Assembly: GCA_050015355.1 (NCBI GenBank)
Contig: JBEKBO010000009.1
Coordinates: forward strand, 1 to 64,000
DNA length: 64,000 nt
Direction of reading: 5' to 3'
Source of the DNA: CAWBRT01 sp050015355
GTDB taxonomy: Bacteria > Acidobacteriota > Terriglobia > Terriglobales > Acidobacteriaceae
Under the pieces are notes generated by a model. The model had not been told where the DNA came from and searched no databases. It was given only the letters and a program-made list of their open reading frames with translations. Shown piece after piece: positions 35,553-41,776 of the stretch; the first letter of the stretch is position 1, and each line of letters opens with the position of its first letter. Both the position numbers and the translations under genes were made by a program.

Positions 35553-35999
35553 TTATGACACCGGCTCAAGCGGAGCGCGGCAAATGTCCGACAGGTGCTG
35601 GTGAGCCAAGACAAGTTTGCCGTACTCATCGAGCGTAAACACGTCGGTTCCACGGCCATCGGCGACCGCTCGATTGTATCTCTTGCCCAGGATCGGCTCT
35701 ACCAGGTTCCTGCCGTAGGAGCGGTAAGTGTAAACGGCCAAAGCCACATTGTCGGCCAAGAGCTTTACTTCAATGGGCGAAGTGATCTCAGCGGTGTAGC
35801 TCGTGCCGGGCTTGAAATACTCGCGTTCCCTGCGGGCAGCGGAGACGCGCCCCAGCTCTGGACGCGTCGTGAACGCATTGAAAGACAGCGCGTCGTAAGC
35901 GTACATCGCCGGCAACTCGCCGGGTTTCTTCTCCGCCATGGCTATTAAGTACTGGCGCACCGCCGCCTGCACTTGCTCCACCGTGATCTTTTGGGACAT
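35553..35999 (-). CDS. NTF2/SnoaL-like protein, paralogue 1
   Basis: 148 residues from the ATG at 35999, with GGAGG five bases upstream; the longer frame is spacer. A helix-rich head (VEQVQAAVRQYLIAMAEKKP) and the strands KLLADNVALAVYTYRSY and GRGTDVFTLDEYGKLVLAHQ give an NTF2/SnoaL-like cone fold. No catalytic residue can be assigned. It is the most diverged of three paralogues (35.5, 36.1, 37.4 kb) lying downstream of tyrA on the same strand. Function unknown; a small-molecule-binding role is typical for the fold. Confidence 0.75.
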   Translation of the reverse strand: MSQKITVEQVQAAVRQYLIAMAEKKPGELPAMYAYDALSFNAFTTRPELGRVSAARREREYFKPGTSYTAEITSPIEVKLLADNVALAVYTYRSYGRNLVEPILGKRYNRAVADGRGTDVFTLDEYGKLVLAHQHLSDICRAPLEPVS

Positions 36000-36127
36000 A
36001 GGCGCCTCCGCGACCGTCTGTATTACCTTGGGGGAGAAAGCGTAACCCATTGCCGGCAATCTGTAACATTACGGAAGTAACTGCCTGCGCCATGCGAGGG
36101 GATTGGAGTATTTCAGGCCCGCCGGAG

Positions 36128-36574
36128 TCATGACGCTGGTTCAAGGGCGGTGCGGCAGATGTCGGACAGGTGTTGGTGCGCCAGGATAAGCTTGCCCTCG
36201 GAATCGAGAACGAATACATGCGTTCCGCGGCCGTCGAGTACGCTCCGGTTGAACCGTTTCCCTCGGATCGGATCTTCCAGGTTCTTGGCATACGATCGGT
36301 AGGTGTGGACGGCTACGGCCACATTATCCGCCAGGAACTGCACTTCGATGGGGGATGTAATTTCCGAGTGGAAGTGCGTAAGGGGTTTGTAGTACTCGCG
36401 CTCCAAACGGGCTGCCGCTACCTGCCCCAACTCGGGGCGTGGAGAAAATGGATTGAACGTCGTGGCCTTATATTCGTACATCTTCACCAACTCACCGGGC
36501 TTTTTGTCGGCCATCAATGCAAAGTAACGGCGTACGGCCGCCTGTACTTGTTCTGCCGTGATTTTTGTCGTCAC
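36128..36574 (-). CDS. NTF2/SnoaL-like protein, paralogue 2
   Basis: 148 residues from a GTG at 36574 preceded by GGAGG; this start aligns exactly with paralogue 3. The conserved frame of the family is visible: AEQVQAAVRRYFALMADKKP, FLADNVAVAVHTYRSYAKNL and DGRGTHVFVLDSEGKLILAH. The spacer upstream resembles the one between paralogue 3 and tyrA, so both gene and spacer belong to the same duplicated block. Function unknown. Confidence 0.75.
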   Translation of the reverse strand: MTTKITAEQVQAAVRRYFALMADKKPGELVKMYEYKATTFNPFSPRPELGQVAAARLEREYYKPLTHFHSEITSPIEVQFLADNVAVAVHTYRSYAKNLEDPIRGKRFNRSVLDGRGTHVFVLDSEGKLILAHQHLSDICRTALEPAS

Positions 36575-36735
36575 ACGCACCTCCGCAGCGACCGGCTCAA
36601 TCCGGTGCAAAGAAGCGTAATACATTCTATGCGGTTTGCAATATCACGGAGGTGGCGAACCGATTCGGAGAAGCAGCTCACCTCCCGCGTCGGCACGCGG
36701 TTGGCTGCGACATCGGTGGGCGAATGGGAAGTAAT

Positions 36736-37170
36736 TCAGGCCAGTTTCGAGATCAGCGACGTCTGGAACGACTGTTGAATCTGCTCGATTTGCTGTTCGG
36801 AGGGGGGTGAATCGAGACTGCCGATTTGCCACTGCAGCGCTGCCAGCGTTCGCCGGACGTTTTCGCCGTTGGTGGCGAGAATCTCCCGCCAAATCGCGGG
36901 ATCGTTCGGCGCCAGGCGCGTCATCTCCGGCGGGTTGCCGCATGGAACCCGGTTGCAGTTCCCGCCGCTCTCATCGAGCCGCATTGTGTCGAGCGCGGTG
37001 TTGGCCAACGCAATCGACAACGCCTGCGGCAGTCGGCTGGTGAACGCGAGCACCGCATCGTGCTCTTCGGGAGTGATGCAATCGTAAGCGTACGTCTTCA
37101 CCAGTTCGCTGGCTCTTTTTTCGGCGGTTGCTTCAAAGTATCGGCAAATAGCTGCAACTATTTGTTTCAC
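36736..37170 (-). CDS. chimeric ORF: NTF2-like head fused to prephenate dehydrogenase tail
   Basis: 144 residues from GTG 37170, open throughout. Residues 1 to about 30 (KQIVAAICRYFEATAEKRAS, then ELVKTYAYD) align with the N-terminus of the NTF2-like paralogues. From residue 32 (TPEEHDAVLAFTSRLPQAL) to the end (QQIEQIQQSF, SLISKLA) the protein aligns with the last 110 or so residues of TyrA encoded at 37.99 kb. Neither half contains a complete domain: the NTF2 fold is cut after its first helix, and the TyrA part is the all-helical dimerisation domain without the NAD domain. Probably a remnant of a tandem duplication followed by an in-frame deletion. Whether it is expressed is unknown. Confidence 0.7.
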   Translation of the reverse strand: MKQIVAAICRYFEATAEKRASELVKTYAYDCITPEEHDAVLAFTSRLPQALSIALANTALDTMRLDESGGNCNRVPCGNPPEMTRLAPNDPAIWREILATNGENVRRTLAALQWQIGSLDSPPSEQQIEQIQQSFQTSLISKLA

Positions 37171-37257
37171 GATGGTCTTTCTTACTTATCGCGCAGGGAC
37201 TCTACTGGGGCCGATAGGTTCAGGGCGAATCCTATATCATCTCGCGCAGTCGTCAAA

Positions 37258-37326
37258 TTACCCAAGTAATGTTGCGGGATGTAATGTCGCGGGATGAACC
37301 TGTTACCCAAGTAATGTTGCAGGATG
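37258..37326. repeat. iteron-like direct repeats between the chimera and paralogue 3
   Basis: GTAATGTYGCRGGATG occurs at 37266-37281, 37281-37296 and 37311-37326, that is in steps of 15 and 30 bases. The outer two are extended to TTACCCAAGTAATGTTGC. The remainder of the 37171-37431 spacer shows no gene. Confidence 0.65.
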
Positions 37327-37431
37327 AGCTTGGCCGGTTAGAGCGATTTTCGAATCGGTGTATCCCGGAGCCGGGCTTCATGGGATGCGAAACCGGTCCA
37401 CCCGGCCTCTCGCCGGATTTATGACACAGGT

Positions 37432-37866
37432 TCAAGGGGGGGTGCGGCAGATGTCGGAGAGGTATTGGTGCGCCAGGATGAGCTTGCCCTCGGAATCGAG
37501 AACGAATACATGCGTTCCGCGGCCGTCAATCAAGGTCCGGTTGAATTTTTTCCCTAAGATGGGTTCCTCCAGGTTCTTGGCATAAGAGCGGAAGGTGTGG
37601 ACGGCCACGGCCACATTGTCGGCGAGAATATGCACTTCGATCGGCGAGGTGATCTCGGCGCGAAAACTGGCGTCCGGTTTGAAGTACTCGCGTTCTCTGC
37701 GGGCTGCTGCCACACGTCCCAACTCGGCGCGTTGCGAATACGGGCTAAACGACATCGCATCGTATGAGTACATCTTCACCAACTCACCGGTTCTCTTGTC
37801 GGCCATGGCTGCAAAGTATTGGCGCACAGCAGCCTGTATTTGTTCTTTCGTGATCTTTGTCGTCAC
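37432..37866 (-). CDS. NTF2/SnoaL-like protein, paralogue 3, C-terminus frameshifted
   Basis: 144 residues from GTG 37866 (GGAGG upstream). Same fold markers as paralogue 2: EQIQAAVRQYFAAMADKR, ILADNVAVAVHTFRSYAKNL and DGRGTHVFVLDSEGKLILAH. It ends ICRTPP. A run of seven C (G at 37436-37442 on the plus strand) shifts the frame: with six C it would read RTPLEPVS, matching the sisters. It is the gene directly after tyrA (61 bases), likely the founder of the array. Only a few C-terminal residues are lost, so it may still work. Confidence 0.75.
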   Translation of the reverse strand: MTTKITKEQIQAAVRQYFAAMADKRTGELVKMYSYDAMSFSPYSQRAELGRVAAARREREYFKPDASFRAEITSPIEVHILADNVAVAVHTFRSYAKNLEEPILGKKFNRTLIDGRGTHVFVLDSEGKLILAHQYLSDICRTPP

Positions 37867-37991
37867 ACACACCTCCGCGCGACCGGCTCATTCCGGTGCA
37901 GGTAGCGTAATGCATTCTATCCGGTTCGCAACATAACGGAGGTGACGAGCCGATCGGAGGAGCAGCTCGCTCCCGCGCGAATGGAAGTAAT

Positions 37992-38930
37992 TCAGGACAG
38001 CTTCGAGATCAGCGATGCCGTGCGGAACGACTGCTCAATTTGGTCGAGTTGCTGTTCGGAAAGGGCGGAACTCAGGCTGCCGATTTGCCGCTGAAGTTCC
38101 TCCAGTGCTCGCCGGATGTTGTTGCCGTTTGTCGCGAGAATGTCGCGCCAGACGAGGGGATCGCTCTTGGCCAAGCGCGTCATATCGCGCAAGCCGCCGC
38201 CGTAGGGAACGCGGCTGTAGCTGCCATCGCCGGCATCCAGTCTGAGTTCGCCAAGCACGGTGTTGGCCAGCGCGATGGACAATAGCTGCGGCAAATGACT
38301 GGTGAAGGCGAGCACCAAGTCGTGCTCTTCGGGCGTCATGCAGACGGGCGAGGCCCCAATCTTGCGGATCAATTCCATCCAGCCGGTGTGCAGGGAAGTG
38401 CAGGGAGAAGACGGCGGCGGGTCCGACTGCGATTCAATGGGCGTGAACACCCATTTTGCCCCGCGAAAGAGGTAGGGATCGGCTTGCTCGATGCCGGAGC
38501 GTTCCTTACCCGAAATCGGGTGTCCGGGCAGGAATCGCCGATGCGCTGACGCTCCGGCGGAGTCCCCGGCAACTGCCGCGGTTGCAGTTGCTGGGGCGGA
38601 GAACACGCTCTTGGCTTTGGCCACAATCTCGACCTTGGTACTGCCGGTGTCGGTGACAAGCGCATGTGCGGGAGCATGTTTGGCGACCACCGGCAACAGT
38701 GCAAGAATCGAAGAAATCGGGGTCGCCAGCACGACCACGTCAGCATCTTGGACTGCACTCTCGATTGCCGGCGCCGCGAAATCTATCGCTCCCAGCCGGA
38801 CTGCCTTCTCCAAGACTTCCGGCGTGTCGCTGCCGGTGATTCCGCCGCGAAATCCCGAGGTCCGCAGAGCGGAGCCGAGCGATCCGCCAATCAGCCCGCA
38901 GCCAACAATCGCGATCTTACTGATTTGCAT
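37992..38930 (-). CDS. tyrA: prephenate dehydrogenase
   Basis: 312 residues from ATG 38930, which lies inside the end of aroF (14-base overlap). The NAD-binding motif is IAIVGCGLIGGSLGSAL; VVVLATPISSILALLP, GHPISGKERSGIEQAD and FTPIE shape the prephenate site; the C-terminal helical domain (MTPEEHDLVLAFTSHLPQL) forms the dimer. It makes 4-hydroxyphenylpyruvate for tyrosine. No ACT domain is attached, so tyrosine control probably comes from the attenuator upstream of aroQ. Fourth gene of the Phe/Tyr operon. Confidence 0.95.
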   Translation of the reverse strand: MQISKIAIVGCGLIGGSLGSALRTSGFRGGITGSDTPEVLEKAVRLGAIDFAAPAIESAVQDADVVVLATPISSILALLPVVAKHAPAHALVTDTGSTKVEIVAKAKSVFSAPATATAAVAGDSAGASAHRRFLPGHPISGKERSGIEQADPYLFRGAKWVFTPIESQSDPPPSSPCTSLHTGWMELIRKIGASPVCMTPEEHDLVLAFTSHLPQLLSIALANTVLGELRLDAGDGSYSRVPYGGGLRDMTRLAKSDPLVWRDILATNGNNIRRALEELQRQIGSLSSALSEQQLDQIEQSFRTASLISKLS

Positions 38931-39987
38931 GCATGATCTCACGCCGCTGTGATACGTGTCGGAGAGGCGCGGGCGCCCGCACCTGCACTCTGCGCACCGG
39001 CTCGGCCAGCCCTCTCATTAGCTTTGCGAACTCGGCGACATTTAGAGACTGCGCCCCATCGGACAGTGCATTTTCGGGATTCGGATGCACTTCGAGCAGC
39101 AGTCCATCGGCCCCGGCGGCCAGTGCGGCTCGCGAGAGGGCTGGAACCAGATCGCGTCTGCCGGTCGCGTGCGAAGGATCGGCCAGAACTGGAAGATGCG
39201 TAAGCTGCCTGGCCAGTGCGACCGCGCCGATGTCGAACGTATTGCGCGTCTCGGCGCCGGAGCCTTTGATGCCGCGTTCGCACAGGATCACGTTGGAATT
39301 CCCGCCCGCCAGCAGATATTCGGCCGCCAGCAGCCATTCCTCGACGCTGGCCGCCGGATTGCGCTTGAGCAACACGGGCTTGTCCACCGTCGCAAGCCGG
39401 CGAAGCAGGGCGAAGTTCTGCATGTTCCGCGCGCCCACCTGCAACACATCGGCGTACTCGCAGACGATCTCGACGTCGTCGGTGCTCATCACTTCGGTCA
39501 CGATCGGCAGGCCGGTTTCCTCGCGGGCTTCGGCCAGCAGCTTCAGGCCCTTCACTCCCAGTCCCTGGAACTCGTAAGGCGATGTGCGGGGCTTGTACGC
39601 GCCTCCACGCAGCATGGTGGCGCCGCCGTCCCGCACTCCGCGGGCCGCGGCCATCAACTGTTCGCGCGATTCCACCGAACACGGCCCGGCAATCACGACC
39701 GCCGTCTCGCCGCCGATTTCGACGTCGCCGGCCCTGACAATGGTCCGCTGCTTCCGCGATTGTATCGAAGCGAGTTTGAAACGATGAGTGACGTTGATGA
39801 GAGAGTCCACCGCCGGCAGCAGGCGCAGAGATTTGTCATCGTTACCATCGATTTTGGACTGGTTCGTCACCACCACGATGCGGCTCGCTTCCCGCACAAC
39901 ATGGGCCTGAATGCCGCGATTCTGGAGGGTGGAGACAACTCGCAGGACATCCTCGCGCGTTGCCGTATTCCGCATGCTGACCAACAT
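38917..39987 (-). CDS. aroF: 3-deoxy-7-phosphoheptulonate synthase, type I-beta
   Basis: 356 residues from ATG 39987 with GGGAG upstream. An N-terminal ferredoxin-like regulatory domain (TREDVLRVVSTLQNRGIQAH) precedes the barrel, with VIAGPCSVESREQLMAAA, MLRGGAYKPRTSPYEFQG, VLLKRNPAASVEEWL and VLADPSHATGRRDLVPAL. It condenses erythrose-4-phosphate and phosphoenolpyruvate, the first step of the shikimate route. Bacillus and Thermotoga type I-beta enzymes are feedback-inhibited through this N-terminal domain or a fused mutase. 14 bases after pheA. Confidence 0.95.
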   Translation of the reverse strand: MLVSMRNTATREDVLRVVSTLQNRGIQAHVVREASRIVVVTNQSKIDGNDDKSLRLLPAVDSLINVTHRFKLASIQSRKQRTIVRAGDVEIGGETAVVIAGPCSVESREQLMAAARGVRDGGATMLRGGAYKPRTSPYEFQGLGVKGLKLLAEAREETGLPIVTEVMSTDDVEIVCEYADVLQVGARNMQNFALLRRLATVDKPVLLKRNPAASVEEWLLAAEYLLAGGNSNVILCERGIKGSGAETRNTFDIGAVALARQLTHLPVLADPSHATGRRDLVPALSRAALAAGADGLLLEVHPNPENALSDGAQSLNVAEFAKLMRGLAEPVRRVQVRAPAPLRHVSQRREIMHANQ

Positions 39988-40001
39988 GATGACTCGCTCC
40001 C

Positions 40002-40895
40002 TTATTTGTGCAGTTCCCGGCTGGTGTTGCAGGACCCGAGATACCGTAACTCCGCATTCATTGCGTGCAATGGCCCGACCACGCAGGCTTCCAGCTTTTG
40101 CTTGGAGGCCGCGACATCGAGGAAGAACCGGTACTGCCAAGGCGTGCCCTTGATCGGACGGCTTACCAGGCTTAGTAAATCGATTTGAGAGTTGGCGAAC
40201 GGCGCCAGCGCGTGATAAAGCGACCCGGGCCGGTTCGGAATCGTCAGTGCAATCGTCGAGGTCGTGTTGTCGGCATGTACTTTCACCGCGGACGACAGCA
40301 GGGCGAAGCGCGTGAAGTTGTTGCGAAAGTCTTCGATATGTTCCAGCAGGATCGAACCGCCATAGAGTTCGGCCGCCTCGCTGCCTGCTATGGCTGCTCG
40401 CGAACGGTCGCCGGCGTTGATCACCGCCTGCACGCTTCCCGCAGTGTCATCGGCCACCTTGCGCGCAATGTGCGGGTGGTTGGCGAAGAAGCGCTCGCAC
40501 TGGGCCAGGGCAACCGGGTGCGATTCAACCTCCCGGACATCTTCGAGTTTCGCTCCGGGAACGGCGATCAGACAATGCGCGATCTGCAGAACGGTCTCGT
40601 CGATAATGCTCAGTCCGGCATCGTAGAGCAGGTCGTAGCATTGATAGACGGTTCCCGCCAGAGTGTTTTCCAGCGGGGCGACGATGTAGTCGGCGCGGTT
40701 TTCGCCGATGGCGCTGAATAGAGTCTCGAAATCCCGGCATTCGACGGGAATCGCGCCGGCGGGAAACAGGCGGCGAACCGCGGTTTCGCTGAACGCTCCG
40801 CGGCGGCCCTGGAAGGCGACCCGCGGCGAACCTGGGCCCGCAACGACCGCCGTGTTCGCGGTGGCAGGGGCAGCGGACTTGGAGGAATCGCTCAC
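40002..40895 (-). CDS. pheA: prephenate dehydratase
   Basis: 297 residues from GTG 40895, overlapping the aroQ stop (GTGA). The PDT domain (VAFQGRRGAFSETAVRRLFP, VAPLENTLAGTVYQCYDLL, and the catalytic TRF in NNFTRFALLSS) makes phenylpyruvate. The C-terminal ACT domain (IALTIPNRPGSLYHALAPFA, SLVSRPIKGTPWQYRFFLD) should bind phenylalanine for feedback inhibition. Unlike E. coli, the mutase is a separate upstream gene. Confidence 0.95.
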   Translation of the reverse strand: MSDSSKSAAPATANTAVVAGPGSPRVAFQGRRGAFSETAVRRLFPAGAIPVECRDFETLFSAIGENRADYIVAPLENTLAGTVYQCYDLLYDAGLSIIDETVLQIAHCLIAVPGAKLEDVREVESHPVALAQCERFFANHPHIARKVADDTAGSVQAVINAGDRSRAAIAGSEAAELYGGSILLEHIEDFRNNFTRFALLSSAVKVHADNTTSTIALTIPNRPGSLYHALAPFANSQIDLLSLVSRPIKGTPWQYRFFLDVAASKQKLEACVVGPLHAMNAELRYLGSCNTSRELHK

Positions 40896-41161
40896 GCCCC
40901 GCTCTCCTGAATGCGTCGCGATTCGCGGATGATGCTGCGGAAAATGGCCGCTACGCCCCTGGTATCGAGCGGACCCTGGTTTTGCGAGCGCAATCGCCGG
41001 AGAACCTGCGCTTCGCGGGTGCCGTCGAGCACCGGCATTCTGTGCTCCCGCTTGAGCCTGCCAATATCTTCGACGAGGCGAGCGCGTTGGTTCAGCAAAT
41101 CGAGTAGCCTCTGGTCAATTTCGTCAATCTCAGCGCGCCGTTGCCAAATCCTGGGTGTCAT
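40892..41161 (-). CDS. aroQ: chorismate mutase, AroQ type
   Basis: 89 residues from ATG 41161 with GAGGAGG six bases upstream; an in-frame upstream ATG at 41194 falls in the leader. RRAEIDEIDQRLLDLLNQRA, RLVEDIGRLKREHRMPV and REAQVLRRL are the AroQ helix-1 and loop signatures with the Arg and Lys that hold chorismate. It supplies prephenate to both PheA and TyrA. First structural gene after the attenuator. Confidence 0.92.
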   Translation of the reverse strand: MTPRIWQRRAEIDEIDQRLLDLLNQRARLVEDIGRLKREHRMPVLDGTREAQVLRRLRSQNQGPLDTRGVAAIFRSIIRESRRIQESGA

Positions 41162-41200
41162 CGGCCGCCTCCTCTCAAGTTTTTTTCTGATCATCTGTCC

Positions 41201-41238
41201 AAAAACAAAAAAGCCGCGACTTTGTGAGTCGCGGCTTT
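41201..41238 (-). terminator. attenuator terminator upstream of aroQ
   Basis: On the minus strand an 11-bp perfect stem AAAGCCGCGAC / GTCGCGGCTTT (41238-41228 and 41220-41210) around a 7-base loop is followed by TTT-G-TTTTT. It lies 40 bases before the aroQ start and after the leader peptide, so it acts inside the operon leader rather than at the end of a gene. Confidence 0.88.
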
Positions 41239-41308
41239 CGAAGCTTTGCTGGTTTGGATCCTTAGGTTTCAGTCACCCCAGCACACGAGCCTCGGTCGGC
41301 CGCCACTC
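41226..41308 (-). promoter_or_regulatory. predicted antiterminator pairing
   Basis: Minus-strand GAGTGGCGGC (41308-41299), directly behind the last Phe codon of the leader, is complementary to GCCGCGACTC (41235-41226), the 5' arm of the terminator, with one mismatch in ten. The two structures exclude each other. A ribosome stalled on Phe/Tyr codons would leave the first element free and prevent termination. Confidence 0.75.
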
Positions 41309-41381
41309 TAAAGTAGTAGCGGTAAGCGTATCCGAAGCTAAATCGATAAGTGTGCATGAACGTAACGGTCCAACCGGACAT
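41262..41381 (-). CDS. Phe/Tyr operon leader peptide
   Basis: A 39-codon frame on the minus strand, starting at ATG 41381 or the in-frame ATG 41357 and ending TAA at 41262. Nine of residues 8-24 are aromatic (Phe 8, 14, 16, 24; Tyr 12, 18, 20, 22, 23), including the run YAYRYYF. It is followed by mutually exclusive antiterminator and terminator hairpins and then aroQ-pheA-aroF-tyrA, whose end products are Phe and Tyr. This is the classical attenuation layout. No Shine-Dalgarno is visible; the predicted transcription start falls on the first ATG, so translation may be leaderless. Confidence 0.85.
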   Translation of the reverse strand: MSGWTVTFMHTYRFSFGYAYRYYFRVAADRGSCAGVTET

Positions 41382-41386
41382 CAATT

Positions 41387-41415
41387 AATTTAGAGGCATT
41401 CTTCCAAAAAGTCAA
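41387..41415 (-). promoter_or_regulatory. promoter of the Phe/Tyr operon
   Basis: On the minus strand TTGACT (41415-41410) and TAAATT (41392-41387) are spaced by 17 bases. Six bases after the -10 comes the A of the leader ATG at 41381, a likely start of transcription. Confidence 0.75.
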
Positions 41416-41776
41416 CCACCCAAAACGTGTTACGAGAGTGCTAAGGGAATTGCCGACGCGCTGCTCTTGTTTCCGCCAATTCTTCTGAGCGCGCAGTCCG
41501 CAAGAAAAGGCGCTAAGATTATGATTATCCATAATGGATCGCGCGCGGCGCCGCAGGGATTTGTAATTCAATCGCGATCGCTTATGAAGATACAACAAAT
41601 ACAACTTTGACTAATTTGATGCGGCATAAGAGATTCAATGGATAAGGTAACGAAACCTGCTGTCCGCTGAGGCAGGATTTTCCCCATTCCATGAGGCCTT
41701 GTGCCACCCGATGCTGTCGCTGGTGGCGTGCGTCGTCTCTTGTGTTGATTCAACCAGATTGTAAGGCGAGTGAGTG
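41416..41776 (+). other. ilvD upstream region
   Basis: No long gene is seen. ATTATG / CATAAT form a dyad at about 41519-41536, and TTTGACTAATT (41606-41616) is shared with the leuA upstream region. A 17-codon frame at 41711-41764 (ATG CTG TCG CTG GTG ...) encodes a Leu/Val-rich peptide (3 Leu, 4 Val), and another small frame (41691-41777) ends in TGATG overlapping the ilvD start. Neither has a linked terminator, so a leader role is only a possibility. Confidence 0.4.

Noticed and set aside
37258..37326. CRISPR array in the phased repeats
   Set aside because: Units are only 16 bases, adjacent or overlapping, with no unique spacers and no cas genes.
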